A stretch of DNA of 64,000 nucleotides, taken from positions 1 through 64,000 of the forward strand of contig NZ_PDNU01000021.1 in assembly GCF_002631185.1 (NCBI RefSeq). Direction: 5' to 3'. The stretch comes from Teichococcus rhizosphaerae. GTDB taxonomy: Bacteria > Pseudomonadota > Alphaproteobacteria > Acetobacterales > Acetobacteraceae. The translations under genes and the position numbers were made by a program. Below, one piece after another: positions 35,839 through 43,687 of this stretch (position 1 is its first letter; the number at the start of each line of letters is the position of its first letter). The notes under the pieces were generated by a model. The model saw nothing but the letters and a program-made list of their open reading frames with translations. It did not search any database and was not told the DNA's origin.

Positions 35839-37401
35839 ATGGCCGACCTGTCCTCCCACGACCGCATCCTCATCCTCGATTTCGGCAGCCAGGTGACGCA
35901 GCTGATTGCGCGGCGCCTGCGGGAATCGGGCGTCTATTGCGAGATCTGGCCGTTCACGGCCGAGCCCGCGCGCATCCAGGGCTTCGCGCCAAAGGGGATC
36001 ATCCTCTCCGGCGGCCCCGCCAGCACCGTGGACGAGGGCAGCCCGCGCGCCGCCCAGGTGGTGTTCGAGATGGACATCCCCGTGCTCGGCATCTGCTACG
36101 GCCAGCAGACCATGTGCATGCAGCTCGGCGGGCTGGTGGAGAAGAGCGACCACCAGGAATACGGCCGCGCCTATGTCGAGGTGCAGGAGGATTGCGCGCT
36201 GACCAAGGGCCTCTGGTCCCCCGGCGCGCGCGAGCAGGTGTGGATGAGCCATGGCGACCGCGTGGCGCGGCTGCCGGAGGGCTTCCGCGTCGTCGCCACC
36301 AGCCCCGGCGCCCCCTTCGCCATGGTGGCCGATGACAGCCGCCACTTCTACGGCATCCAGTTCCACCCCGAGGTGGTGCACACGCCGCATGGCGCGCAGC
36401 TGCTGCGCAACTTCACCCACGAGGTCTGCGGCTGCCAGGGCGACTGGACCATGGCCGCCTTCCGCGCCGAGGCCATCGCCCGCATCCGCGAGCAGGTGGG
36501 CGGCGGCCGCGTGATCTGCGGCCTTTCGGGCGGCGTCGATTCCTCCGTGGCGGCGGTGCTGATCCACGAGGCGATCGGCGACCAGCTCACCTGCATCTAT
36601 GTCGATCACGGCGTGATGCGGGCGGGCGAGACCGAGCAGGTGGTGCAGACCTTCCGCGACCGCTTCAACATCAAGCTGGTCCACCGCGACGCCTCCGACC
36701 TGTTCCTCGGCGCCCTGGAAGGCGTCACCGACCCGGAGGTGAAGCGCAAGACCATCGGCCGGCTGTTCATCGAGGTGTTCGAGGAGGAGCAGGAGAAGAT
36801 CGGCGGTGCCGACTTCCTGGCCCAGGGCACGCTCTACCCGGACGTGATCGAGAGCGTCTCGGCCACCGGCGGGCCGTCGGTCACCATCAAGTCGCACCAC
36901 AATGTCGGCGGCCTGCCCGAGGACATGCGCATGAAGCTCGTCGAGCCGCTGCGCGACCTGTTCAAGGACGAGGTGCGGGCGCTGGGCCGCGAGCTGGGCC
37001 TGCCGGAGGAGATCGTCGGCCGCCACCCCTTCCCCGGCCCGGGGCTGGCCATCCGCATCCCCGGCGAGGTGACGCGCGAGCGCGTGCAGATCCTGCAGAA
37101 GGCGGACACGATCTATCTGGAGGAGATCCGCGCGGCGGGCCTCTACGACGCCATCTGGCAGGCCTTCGCCGTGCTGCTGCCGGTCAAGACCGTGGGCGTG
37201 ATGGGCGACGGCCGCACCTATGACAGCGTCTGCGCGCTGCGCGCCGTGACCTCGACCGACGGCATGACGGCCGATGTGTATCCCTTCACCATGGAATTCC
37301 TGACGCGGGTGGCGGGGCGCATCGTCAACGAGGTGCGCGGCATCAACCGCGTGACCTACGACATCACCTCCAAGCCCCCCGGCACGATCGAGTGGGAATA
37401 A
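35839..37401 (+). CDS. guaA: GMP synthase (glutamine-hydrolysing)
   Basis: A 520-residue enzyme converting XMP to GMP. The class I glutamine amidotransferase domain has [10 protein letters not shown] (nucleophile Cys) and FHPEVVHT (His, Glu). The ATP-pyrophosphatase P-loop is [11 protein letters not shown]. The C-terminal dimerisation domain ends [10 protein letters not shown]. The gene is intact even though the mobile element begins immediately after it. This fits integrases that recombine in the 3' end of guaA and restore its last codons. Confidence 0.97.
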   Translation: MADLSSHDRILILDFGSQVTQLIARRLRESGVYCEIWPFTAEPARIQGFAPKGIILSGGPASTVDEGSPRAAQVVFEMDIPVLGICYGQQTMCMQLGGLVEKSDHQEYGRAYVEVQEDCALTKGLWSPGAREQVWMSHGDRVARLPEGFRVVATSPGAPFAMVADDSRHFYGIQFHPEVVHTPHGAQLLRNFTHEVCGCQGDWTMAAFRAEAIARIREQVGGGRVICGLSGGVDSSVAAVLIHEAIGDQLTCIYVDHGVMRAGETEQVVQTFRDRFNIKLVHRDASDLFLGALEGVTDPEVKRKTIGRLFIEVFEEEQEKIGGADFLAQGTLYPDVIESVSATGGPSVTIKSHHNVGGLPEDMRMKLVEPLRDLFKDEVRALGRELGLPEEIVGRHPFPGPGLAIRIPGEVTRERVQILQKADTIYLEEIRAAGLYDAIWQAFAVLLPVKTVGVMGDGRTYDSVCALRAVTSTDGMTADVYPFTMEFLTRVAGRIVNEVRGINRVTYDITSKPPGTIEWE

Positions 37402-37410
37402 TTTTTGCCC
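37376..37410. other. Putative element/chromosome junction (attL) at the guaA 3' end
   Basis: The last codons of guaA, its stop and the following AT-rich TTTTTGCCC mark an abrupt change from very GC-rich chromosome to lower-GC element sequence, with an integrase gene 294 bp away. The exact crossover cannot be fixed because the matching attR lies outside the window. Confidence 0.55.
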
Positions 37411-37565
37411 ATCCGAGGCTATCCGAAACTACGCCAGAATACGACGTAACCACCTGAAAAACAAAAATATTTCATCCGAGACCTATCGAGAGCTATCGGT
37501 GGGCATCAAACGCGTCTGTCGTGCCCGCTGACGGACCCTGCCCCCGTTGATCATCGGGAAAATCG

Positions 37566-37608
37566 AAAGTACCGTCATAGCGATTGAGGCTAATGACGGT
37601 ACTTTTTT
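37566..37608. repeat. 13-bp inverted repeat plus a third copy, near the element end
   Basis: AAAGTACCGTCAT (37566-37578) is perfectly inverted as ATGACGGTACTTT (37593-37605), with a 14-nt loop and six Ts at 37603-37608. A third copy, TGACGGTACTTTT, lies at 37666-37678, 18 bp before the integrase start. The hairpin with T-run could terminate guaA transcription. The triple occurrence could instead mark integrase arm-type or excisionase sites. Confidence 0.7.
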
Positions 37609-37695
37609 CAGCCTAACACGCTGACCATAAACAGATATTCCCGTCAAAAGCCTCCAAATACCGCGTGACGGTACTTTTCCGCGAGGAGGCCCAGA

Positions 37696-38952
37696 ATGTT
37701 GACGGATGCGGCACTCAAGTGCCTGAAACCAAAAGCCAAAATGTACAAGGTGACCGATCGTGACGGCATGTATGTGCGTGTCGCGCCGACAGGCGGCATC
37801 TCGTTCAGGCTCGACTACCGGCTGAACGGCAGGCGGGAGACCGTCCATCTTGGCAAGTACGCCCGAGATGGGATCTCGCTCGCCCGAGCTCGCGAATTGT
37901 GCCTGGACGCGAAACGCATGATTGCCGAGGGGCGGTCCCCCGCCATCGAGAAGCAGCGGGAGAAGCGCCGGATCAAGGAGGCCAAGAGCTTCGGCGAGTT
38001 CGGCGAGAAGTGGCTGACGCGCGCGCCCATGGCGGACAGCACGCGCGCTATGCGCCGCGCCATATTCGAGCGTGAACTCATGCCCGTCTGGCGGAACCGT
38101 TTGCTGACCGAGATCACGCCTGATGACCTGCGCGCCCACTGCGCCAAGATCGTGGAACGGGGCGCGCCCGCGACGGCCATCCATGTGCGGGACATCCTGA
38201 AGCAGATCTACGGCTTCGCCATTCTCCACGGCGAGAAGGTCGCAAACCCGGCCGATGACGTCGGCCCGGCGTCGATCGCCACATTCACGCCCAAGGACCG
38301 GGCGCTTTCGCCGACTGAGATCCGCATCATGCTCAAGCAGCTCGAGCATGTCGCGACGCTGCCGACGATTCGCCTCGGCATGAAGCTCTACCTCCTCACC
38401 ATGGTCCGGAAGAGCGAACTGCAGGACGCGGTCTGGGATGAGGTCGATTTCGAAAACGCCGTCTGGACGATCCCGAAGGAGCGCATGAAGCGATCGAAGC
38501 CGCACAATGTCTACCTGTGCCGGCAGACCCTCGACATCATGATCGCGCTCAAGACCTGCGCCGGTAATTCCCGGTATCTGCTGCCGTCCCGCTACGATGC
38601 GGATGCGCCGATGTCGCGGGCGACCTTCAACCGGGTCACCTACGCGGTCGTCGAACAGGCCAAGAAGGAGGGGCTGCCGCTGGAGCCGTTCACCGTGCAT
38701 GACCTGCGTCGCACTGGTTCGACGCTGCTCAATGAGTTGGGCTTCAACCGCGACTGGATCGAAAAGTGCCTGGCGCACGAGGACGGGCGTTCATCACGCG
38801 GCGTCTACAACAAGGCCGAATACGAGGTTCAGCGTCGCCACATGATGCAGGAATGGGCCGACACCGTCGATGCCTGGGTCGAGGGGCGGAAGTATGTTCC
38901 GACGCTGCTGCCGACAGTCATGCCGTCTATCGCGCTCGATCCTGCCCTTTGA
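37696..38952 (+). CDS. int: Tyrosine recombinase/integrase of the element (P4-like, DUF4102 N-terminus)
   Basis: A 418-residue site-specific recombinase that excises and integrates the element. The N-terminal DUF4102-type arm-binding domain includes DGMYVRVAPTG and FRLDYRLNGRRETVHLGKY. The catalytic pentad is visible: Arg238 (MVRKSEL), His335 and Arg338 (HDLRRTG), His361 (LAHE) and Tyr371 (GVYNKAEY). All active residues are intact. An AGGAGG ribosome site precedes the ATG. The last 36 codons lie inside a direct repeat duplicated at 42915. The 3' end overlaps the antisense alpA remnant. Confidence 0.93.
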   Translation: MLTDAALKCLKPKAKMYKVTDRDGMYVRVAPTGGISFRLDYRLNGRRETVHLGKYARDGISLARARELCLDAKRMIAEGRSPAIEKQREKRRIKEAKSFGEFGEKWLTRAPMADSTRAMRRAIFERELMPVWRNRLLTEITPDDLRAHCAKIVERGAPATAIHVRDILKQIYGFAILHGEKVANPADDVGPASIATFTPKDRALSPTEIRIMLKQLEHVATLPTIRLGMKLYLLTMVRKSELQDAVWDEVDFENAVWTIPKERMKRSKPHNVYLCRQTLDIMIALKTCAGNSRYLLPSRYDADAPMSRATFNRVTYAVVEQAKKEGLPLEPFTVHDLRRTGSTLLNELGFNRDWIEKCLAHEDGRSSRGVYNKAEYEVQRRHMMQEWADTVDAWVEGRKYVPTLLPTVMPSIALDPAL

Positions 38953-39105
38953 CCGGGTGGGGCTTGCGCTTGGTGACGTCGGGATGCTGTGCGCGATGGA
39001 TCGGCTTCGCGCGCCGCGCCAGCAACCAGGCGTGGACTTCGGCGAGATCCCAGACGATGCAGCGCGGTGACAGCGCGAAGCGGCGTGGAATTCGCCGCGC
39101 TGCTC
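38842..39105. repeat. Direct repeat copy 1 (int 3' end plus alpA remnant)
   Basis: 264 bp nearly identical to 42915-43179, with five substitutions and one single-base indel. It starts inside int at codon 383 and ends within alpA. The two copies bracket the metal-resistance cargo. Confidence 0.95.
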
Positions 39106-39127
39106 TATTTGATAGATGACTCTGCTA
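38927..39127 (-). pseudogene. alpA-like remnant, truncated and frameshifted
   Basis: This is the antisense counterpart of the intact alpA gene at 43000-43275. A single missing A in the GGAATTC stretch near 39090 shifts the frame after EQRGEF, and similarity to the intact copy fades at about 39115, so the N-terminal third, including the start codon and ribosome site, is absent. It cannot make a functional regulator. It would have been the original neighbour convergent with int before the cargo arrived. Confidence 0.8.
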
Positions 39128-39281
39128 TGAAGGGCGGTGCCGATTGTCCAAGCGGCGCCCGCACTTGGGCTGTAACTTGTCGGCGACGCGATGAGCGCGA
39201 CTTTCACTATCGACGAAATCAAAATCGGGGAGGCGGTCAAGGCGCCGCTCCTGTACCGGAAGGAAGCGAAATGATGATCGA

Positions 39282-39991
39282 ATGCCTCGGAATGAAAGGG
39301 CTCTGACGGTGGCCGCGCTCAAGTTCTCCTTGATCCCCATGTTTGCGATCATGATTGGTGCGCTTCTCGCGGCGTGGCGCACGCCCGGCGAGAAACAGGT
39401 CGCGGTCGTGCAGCATCTGGCGGCGGGCGTGGTGTTCGCTGCCGCTGCGACGGAGATCCTGCCCCAAGTGATGCACGGCGGTTCTCCGATGGCGACGGTG
39501 ATCGGCGGGGCGCTGGGCGTTGCAGTGATGCTCGGCCTGAAGGCGGCGGAAAGCCGATGGCAGGGTCCGGTGGCGCTGCTTGCTGCGATCGGTCTCGATC
39601 TGGCGATTGACGGCCTGGTCCTCGGCCTTGCCTTCATCGCCGGCGAGAGGGCGGGAATATTGTTGGCCGTCGCGCTGACCTTGGAAGTGTTGTTCCTGGC
39701 CCTGACCCTTACCATCGATCTGGCGGGCCGGTATCCCAAGGCGAAGGCGATCGGCCTGACTTGCGCGTTGGCGCTGCTGGTGCCGATGGGTGCGCTGATC
39801 GCGCAGCCGGTGGCATTACTGCCGCCATATGGATCACCGGGTTCTTGAGCTTCGGCCTGATGGCGTTGCTCTACCTTGTCACCGAAGAACTGCTGGTCGA
39901 GGCGCACGAGAAGCCGGACTCGCCGCTTATCTCCGCGATGTTCTTCGTCGGCTTCCTGGCGATTCTCCTGCTTGAGGAAATCATGGCATGA
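39282..39991 (+). pseudogene. ZIP-family metal transporter, interrupted by a frameshift
   Basis: Two consecutive reading frames together give a ZIP-like transporter of about 230 residues. The first (39282-39848) encodes five or six hydrophobic segments with LAAGVVFAAAATEILPQVMHGG and AAIGLDLAIDGLVLGLAFIAGER, which holds the metal-binding DxxxDG-like helix. The second frame continues with ITGFLSFGLMALLYLVTEELLVEAHE and a final helix ending 39991. The switch falls near 39820-39835 and needs only one inserted or deleted base. It may be a real inactivation or a sequencing error. Its place before a P1B ATPase suggests Zn/Cd/Co handling. A GTG at 39309, after GAAAGGG, is an alternative start. Confidence 0.7.
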
Positions 39992-40209
39992 CGGCTCAGC
40001 CGGAGGCAAAGGTTGCCGCCGAGCGGCGTACGCTCCGGATCGCGGGCAGCAACAGCGTCTTGGTCGATGCGCGGGCTGAAACCAAGATCGGAGCATGTTT
40101 CGACCTGGTGGAACCACCAGACTCGAAAACTATGCGGAAAGACAAGTACATAGAGCGTCCGTTCTGGTGCAATCAGAACGCGACGCCCTCTAGGGCGGAG
40201 ACAGCGTGA
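39988..40209 (+). CDS. Small ORF before the metal ATPase, possibly a remnant (73 aa)
   Basis: It starts inside the ZIP stop (ATGA) and ends overlapping the ATPase start. The beginning, PEAKVAAERRTLRIAGSN, is reminiscent of the start of heavy-metal-binding domains, but the CxxC motif is absent and the rest has no recognisable features. Two inverted repeats lie within it, so the segment may be a regulatory region carrying a decayed coding sequence. Confidence 0.3.
   Translation: MTAQPEAKVAAERRTLRIAGSNSVLVDARAETKIGACFDLVEPPDSKTMRKDKYIERPFWCNQNATPSRAETA
40105..40180. promoter_or_regulatory. Two inverted repeats upstream of the metal ATPase
   Basis: CTGGTGGAACCACCAG (40105-40120) is a perfect palindrome with a 2-nt centre. 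CGTTCTG and CAGAACG (40160-40166, 40174-40180) form a second dyad, ending 25 bp before the ATPase start at 40206. They look like operators for a metal-sensing repressor, although no such regulator is encoded in the cargo. Confidence 0.4.
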
Positions 40210-42746
40210 TGACCGACAAGTTCGAACTGGATATTCCCGTCTTGCTGCCCGAGGTTCCCGACGCGGCCGACGCCTGTGTCGGCCGCCTCGTTTCGACATT
40301 GAGCGCCAAGCCCGGCGTTGAGCGCGCGCACGTTCTGGCCGCCGATGGCGATACGCCGGCAAAGCTGTGCATCCATTTCGACGGCGAAGCGCTGCCGCTG
40401 TCACGCGTGCGCGACATGGTGCGGGCGGCAGGCGCCGAGATTAGCGGGCGATACGGTCATGCGACATGGCAGGTCGAAGGAATCGGCCACGAACGCCGCG
40501 CCCGCACCGTCGGCGAGACCCTGTGCCAGATGCCCGGCGTGCTGCAGGCCGATGCCAGCGCCTCGGGCAGCGTTCGCGTCGAATATGACAAGGAACTAGT
40601 CGACGAGGCAGCGATCGTCGCGGCGCTGGGCAAGCTCAAGGTCAAACCGGGCAAGCGGACGGGCTCCAATCAGGCCGGTGGTCATGCTGGACACGATCAC
40701 GGCGCCGGCGACCATGCCGGCCACGATCACGGGCCTGGCGGCCATGCCGAAGGCGCGGAAAAGCACGGACTGGGCGATGGCCACGATCACGCCCATGCCA
40801 ATTTCCTTGGCCCCAATACGGAGCTGATCTTCGCGCTCGCCTGCGGCGCGCTGCTGGCGATCGGCTTCGCGATCGAAAAGCTGGTTGCGGGTGCCCCCGA
40901 CTGGCTGCCGACCGCCTTCTATGTGGGTGCCTATGTGTTCGGTGGCTTCTTCACGCTGCGCGAGGCGATCGACAATCTGAAGCTCAAGAAATTCGAGATC
41001 GACACGCTGATGCTCGTCGCGGCCGCCGGTGCCGCGGCGCTCGGCGCCTTTGCGGAAGGCGCGCTACTGCTGTTTCTGTTCAGCCTCGGCCATGCGCTCG
41101 AGCATTATGCGATGGGTCGCGCCAAGCGCGCGATCGAGGCGCTGGCCGAGCTCGCGCCCGACAAGGCGACGGTGCGCCGTGGAGGGCAGACCTCGGAAAT
41201 CCCCGTCGAAGAGCTGGTGGTCGGCGACGTCGTGATCGTGCGACCGAACGAGCGCCTGCCCGCTGACGGCTTCCTCATCAAGGGGTCGAGCGCGATCAAC
41301 CAGGCCCCAGTCACCGGCGAGAGCATCCCGGTCGACAAGGAACCCGTCGCAGATGTCGAGACGGCGCGCGCGAAGCCCGATGCCGTTGACGCCGCGTCAC
41401 GGATTTTTGCTGGGACGATCAACGGCGGCGGCGCGATTGAAATCGAAGTGACACGGCGCTCCAACGAAAGCGCGCTCGCCAAGGTCGTGAAGATGGTGAG
41501 CGAAGCGGAGACGCAGAAATCCCCGACCCAGCGGTTCACCGATCGGTTCGAGCGCATCTTCGTGCCGGTGGTGCTGGCGCTGTCGTTTATCCTGCTGTTT
41601 GCCTGGGTCGTCGTCGACGAGCCGTTCCGCGACAGCTTCTACCGGGCGATGGCGGTGCTGGTTGCCGCCAGCCCTTGTGCACTGGCCATCGCCACCCCCA
41701 GCGCGGTTCTATCAGGGGTCGCGCGGGCCGCACGCGGCGGGGTACTGGTCAAAGGCGGCGCGCCGCTCGAGAATCTTGGCTCTCTGAAGGCGATCGCGTT
41801 CGACAAGACCGGTACGCTGACGGAAGGGCGTCCACGCATCACTGATGTCGTCCCGGTCGACGGCGCGAGCGAGGCGGATTTGTTGACGCTCGCCGTCGCC
41901 GTCGAAGCCCTGAGCGATCACCCGCTGGCGCAGGCCATCGTCAAGGACGGTCGCGAACGCCTGGGTGGACGAGAACTGCCTGTCGCAATCGACGTCAAGA
42001 GCCTTACCGGACGCGGCGTCACCGCGACTGTCGACGGCGAAACGGTGTGGATCGGCAAGGCAGAGATGTTCGGCGTGGAGGGCATCCCGTCGCTGAACGC
42101 CGCCGCAACCGATGCCATCGCCCAGCTTCGCGAAGGCGGCCGCACGACAATGGTTGTCCGCAAGGGCGACCGCGACATCGGCGCGATCGGCCTGATGGAC
42201 ACGCCCCGCGAGGCAGCCAAGGTCGCCCTCAGGCGCCTGCGCGACATGGGCATAACTCGCATGATCATGATCTCCGGCGATAACCAGAAGGTCGCCGACG
42301 CCATCGCCCGCGAGGTCGGTCTCGACGAGGCATGGGGCGATCTGATGCCGGAAGACAAGGTCGCCGCGATCAAGAAACTCGCCGGCGAGGACAAGGTCGC
42401 GATGGTCGGCGACGGCGTCAACGACGCCCCTGCGATGGCGTCGGCAACGGTCGGTATTGCAATGGGTGCCGCTGGCTCGGATGTGGCCCTGGAGACAGCA
42501 GACGTCGCGTTGATGGCCGACGATCTCGCGCATCTGCCGTTCGCTGTGGGCTTGAGCCGCCACACCCGCGGCATCATCCGGCAGAATGTGTTCGTCAGCC
42601 TTGGCGTCGTGGCGTTCCTCGTGCCGGCCACCATTCTCGGACTCGGCATCGGCCCGGCGGTGGCGATGCACGAAGGTTCGACGCTGCTCGTTGTCTTCAA
42701 CGCGCTTCGCCTGCTCGCTTTCAAGGATCGGACCGGCGCGGCGTGA
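40206..42746 (+). CDS. P1B-4-type heavy-metal-transporting ATPase
   Basis: An 846-residue metal exporter. The N-terminal ~150 residues resemble two degenerate metal-binding folds without CxxC, followed by a His/Asp/Gly-rich segment (residues ~160-197, repeated HDHG) that could bind Zn, Co or Ni. Transmembrane motif SPC (489-491, AASPCALA) replaces CPC, and HEGST (near 822) is the partner motif of P1B-4 pumps, which move Co, Zn, Cd or Fe. DKTGTLTEG (Asp533) is the phosphorylation site and GDGVND the hinge. Its stop overlaps the next start (GTGA). ATGATG at 40206 leaves a one-codon choice of start. Confidence 0.9.
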   Translation: MMTDKFELDIPVLLPEVPDAADACVGRLVSTLSAKPGVERAHVLAADGDTPAKLCIHFDGEALPLSRVRDMVRAAGAEISGRYGHATWQVEGIGHERRARTVGETLCQMPGVLQADASASGSVRVEYDKELVDEAAIVAALGKLKVKPGKRTGSNQAGGHAGHDHGAGDHAGHDHGPGGHAEGAEKHGLGDGHDHAHANFLGPNTELIFALACGALLAIGFAIEKLVAGAPDWLPTAFYVGAYVFGGFFTLREAIDNLKLKKFEIDTLMLVAAAGAAALGAFAEGALLLFLFSLGHALEHYAMGRAKRAIEALAELAPDKATVRRGGQTSEIPVEELVVGDVVIVRPNERLPADGFLIKGSSAINQAPVTGESIPVDKEPVADVETARAKPDAVDAASRIFAGTINGGGAIEIEVTRRSNESALAKVVKMVSEAETQKSPTQRFTDRFERIFVPVVLALSFILLFAWVVVDEPFRDSFYRAMAVLVAASPCALAIATPSAVLSGVARAARGGVLVKGGAPLENLGSLKAIAFDKTGTLTEGRPRITDVVPVDGASEADLLTLAVAVEALSDHPLAQAIVKDGRERLGGRELPVAIDVKSLTGRGVTATVDGETVWIGKAEMFGVEGIPSLNAAATDAIAQLREGGRTTMVVRKGDRDIGAIGLMDTPREAAKVALRRLRDMGITRMIMISGDNQKVADAIAREVGLDEAWGDLMPEDKVAAIKKLAGEDKVAMVGDGVNDAPAMASATVGIAMGAAGSDVALETADVALMADDLAHLPFAVGLSRHTRGIIRQNVFVSLGVVAFLVPATILGLGIGPAVAMHEGSTLLVVFNALRLLAFKDRTGAA

Positions 42747-42895
42747 AATGGCTGACCGTATTTGACCTCGACGGGACGCTGGGTGAGAGCGAGCAGCCCG
42801 TGTCGGCCGAGATGGCGGCGACGCTCGCATCCCTGCTGGCCGAGATCGATGTCGCGGTGATCTCGGGTGGCAACTGGCCGCAGTTCGCCCGCTAA
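42743..42895 (+). pseudogene. Truncated HAD-superfamily (phosphomannomutase-like) gene
   Basis: A GTG overlapping the ATPase stop begins VKWLTVFDLDGTLGESEQPVS, HAD motif I, and continues to VISGGNWPQF, a feature of eukaryote-type phosphomannomutase/HAD-IIB enzymes. After 50 residues the frame ends at 42895, only 20 bp before direct repeat copy 2. The family is around 240 residues, so about four-fifths are missing. It was probably cut off by the event that made the repeat. Confidence 0.7.
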
Positions 42896-42914
42896 GTCGT
42901 TTCGGAGTCGTCAT

Positions 42915-43179
42915 ATGATGCAGGAATGGGCCGACACCGTCGATGCCTGGGTCGAGGGGCGGAAGTATGTTCCAACGCTGCTGCCGACAGTCATGCCGTC
43001 TATCGCGCTCGATCCTGCCCTTTGACCGGGCGGGACTTGCGCTTGGTGACGTCGGGATGCTGCGCGCGATGGATCGGCTTCGCGCGCCGCGCCAGCAACC
43101 AGGCGTGGACCTCGGCGAGATCCCAGACGATGCAGCGCGGTGACAGCGCGAAGCGGCGTGGAAATTCGCCGCGCTGCTC
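42915..43179. repeat. Direct repeat copy 2 (int 3' fragment plus alpA)
   Basis: 265 bp matching 38842-39105. The plus strand carries the last 36 codons and stop of int (42915-43024), without any catalytic residue. The minus strand is the 3' part of the intact alpA gene. Confidence 0.95.
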
Positions 43180-43275
43180 CATCTCGTAGATTGTGCTGTC
43201 GGCCAGGGGCACCATCTCGCGCAGTTGGTGCCGCCGGATGGTCTTCCTGATCTCCAAAGGCTCGCTCTGACCCAT
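43000..43275 (-). CDS. alpA: AlpA-family DNA-binding regulator/excisionase
   Basis: A 91-residue MerR-like winged-helix protein. The core IRRHQLREMVPLADSTIYEMEQRGEFPRRFALSPRCIVWDLAEVHAWLLARR is the AlpA/phage CP4-57 regulator pattern (helix-turn-helix, then W-x-x-x-E-V). Such proteins act as excisionases or activate the integrase. The start at 43275 has AAGGAG 7 nt upstream. Its last residues overlap, antisense, the int fragment of repeat copy 2. It is the functional partner of the decayed copy at 38927. Confidence 0.85.
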   Translation of the reverse strand: MGQSEPLEIRKTIRRHQLREMVPLADSTIYEMEQRGEFPRRFALSPRCIVWDLAEVHAWLLARRAKPIHRAQHPDVTKRKSRPVKGQDRAR

Positions 43276-43687
43276 ACCCAATCTCCTTAGCGGCTGTCGC
43301 TGGCGATTGAGAACGATAGGTGCCGATGCCGGAAGTCCCTCCCGAGTGGCGTGCGGCAATTTCGGGCTCTGGCGTAGAAATCGGCGGGTCATTTTCAGTC
43401 CTGACAGCGCGGCCGGACATCCGTCAGCCCACAGAATCTGCACGACTCGCCGCACGCGTTCCGCGCCGTAATTGCGCTGTTCAGATCACGCACCATTTAC
43501 TGCTTGCACCGGCGAGATGCGATCCGGAAGTCCGCTAGCGACGTAGCAACAGTCGAATGTGTGACACTTAAGGATTTCGTGGGCGGCGGTAGCGAGGAGA
43601 CGGAGAAGACCCATAATCTGATCGGAACAGTTCTCGGGGGCTGACGGGGCTACGTTTGCAAAGACCTTTGCATCATGGGGAACCATC
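43276..43687. promoter_or_regulatory. Divergent promoter region with a LysR-type palindrome
   Basis: This 412-bp stretch between alpA and the LysR gene shows no convincing gene. At 43657-43672 it contains TGCAAAGACCTTTGCA, a palindrome of T-N11-A form with 7-bp arms, 15 bp before the LysR start. That position suits autorepression by the LysR protein. Confidence 0.6.

Noticed and set aside
39191-39306. Two tiny overlapping frames just before the ZIP gene (27 and 11 codons)
   Set aside because: Too short and without recognisable features; likely noise near the junction of the cargo.
43320-43538. Plus-strand 72-codon open frame in the alpA-LysR gap
   Set aside because: No ribosome site, no recognisable domain, and it covers the probable control region.
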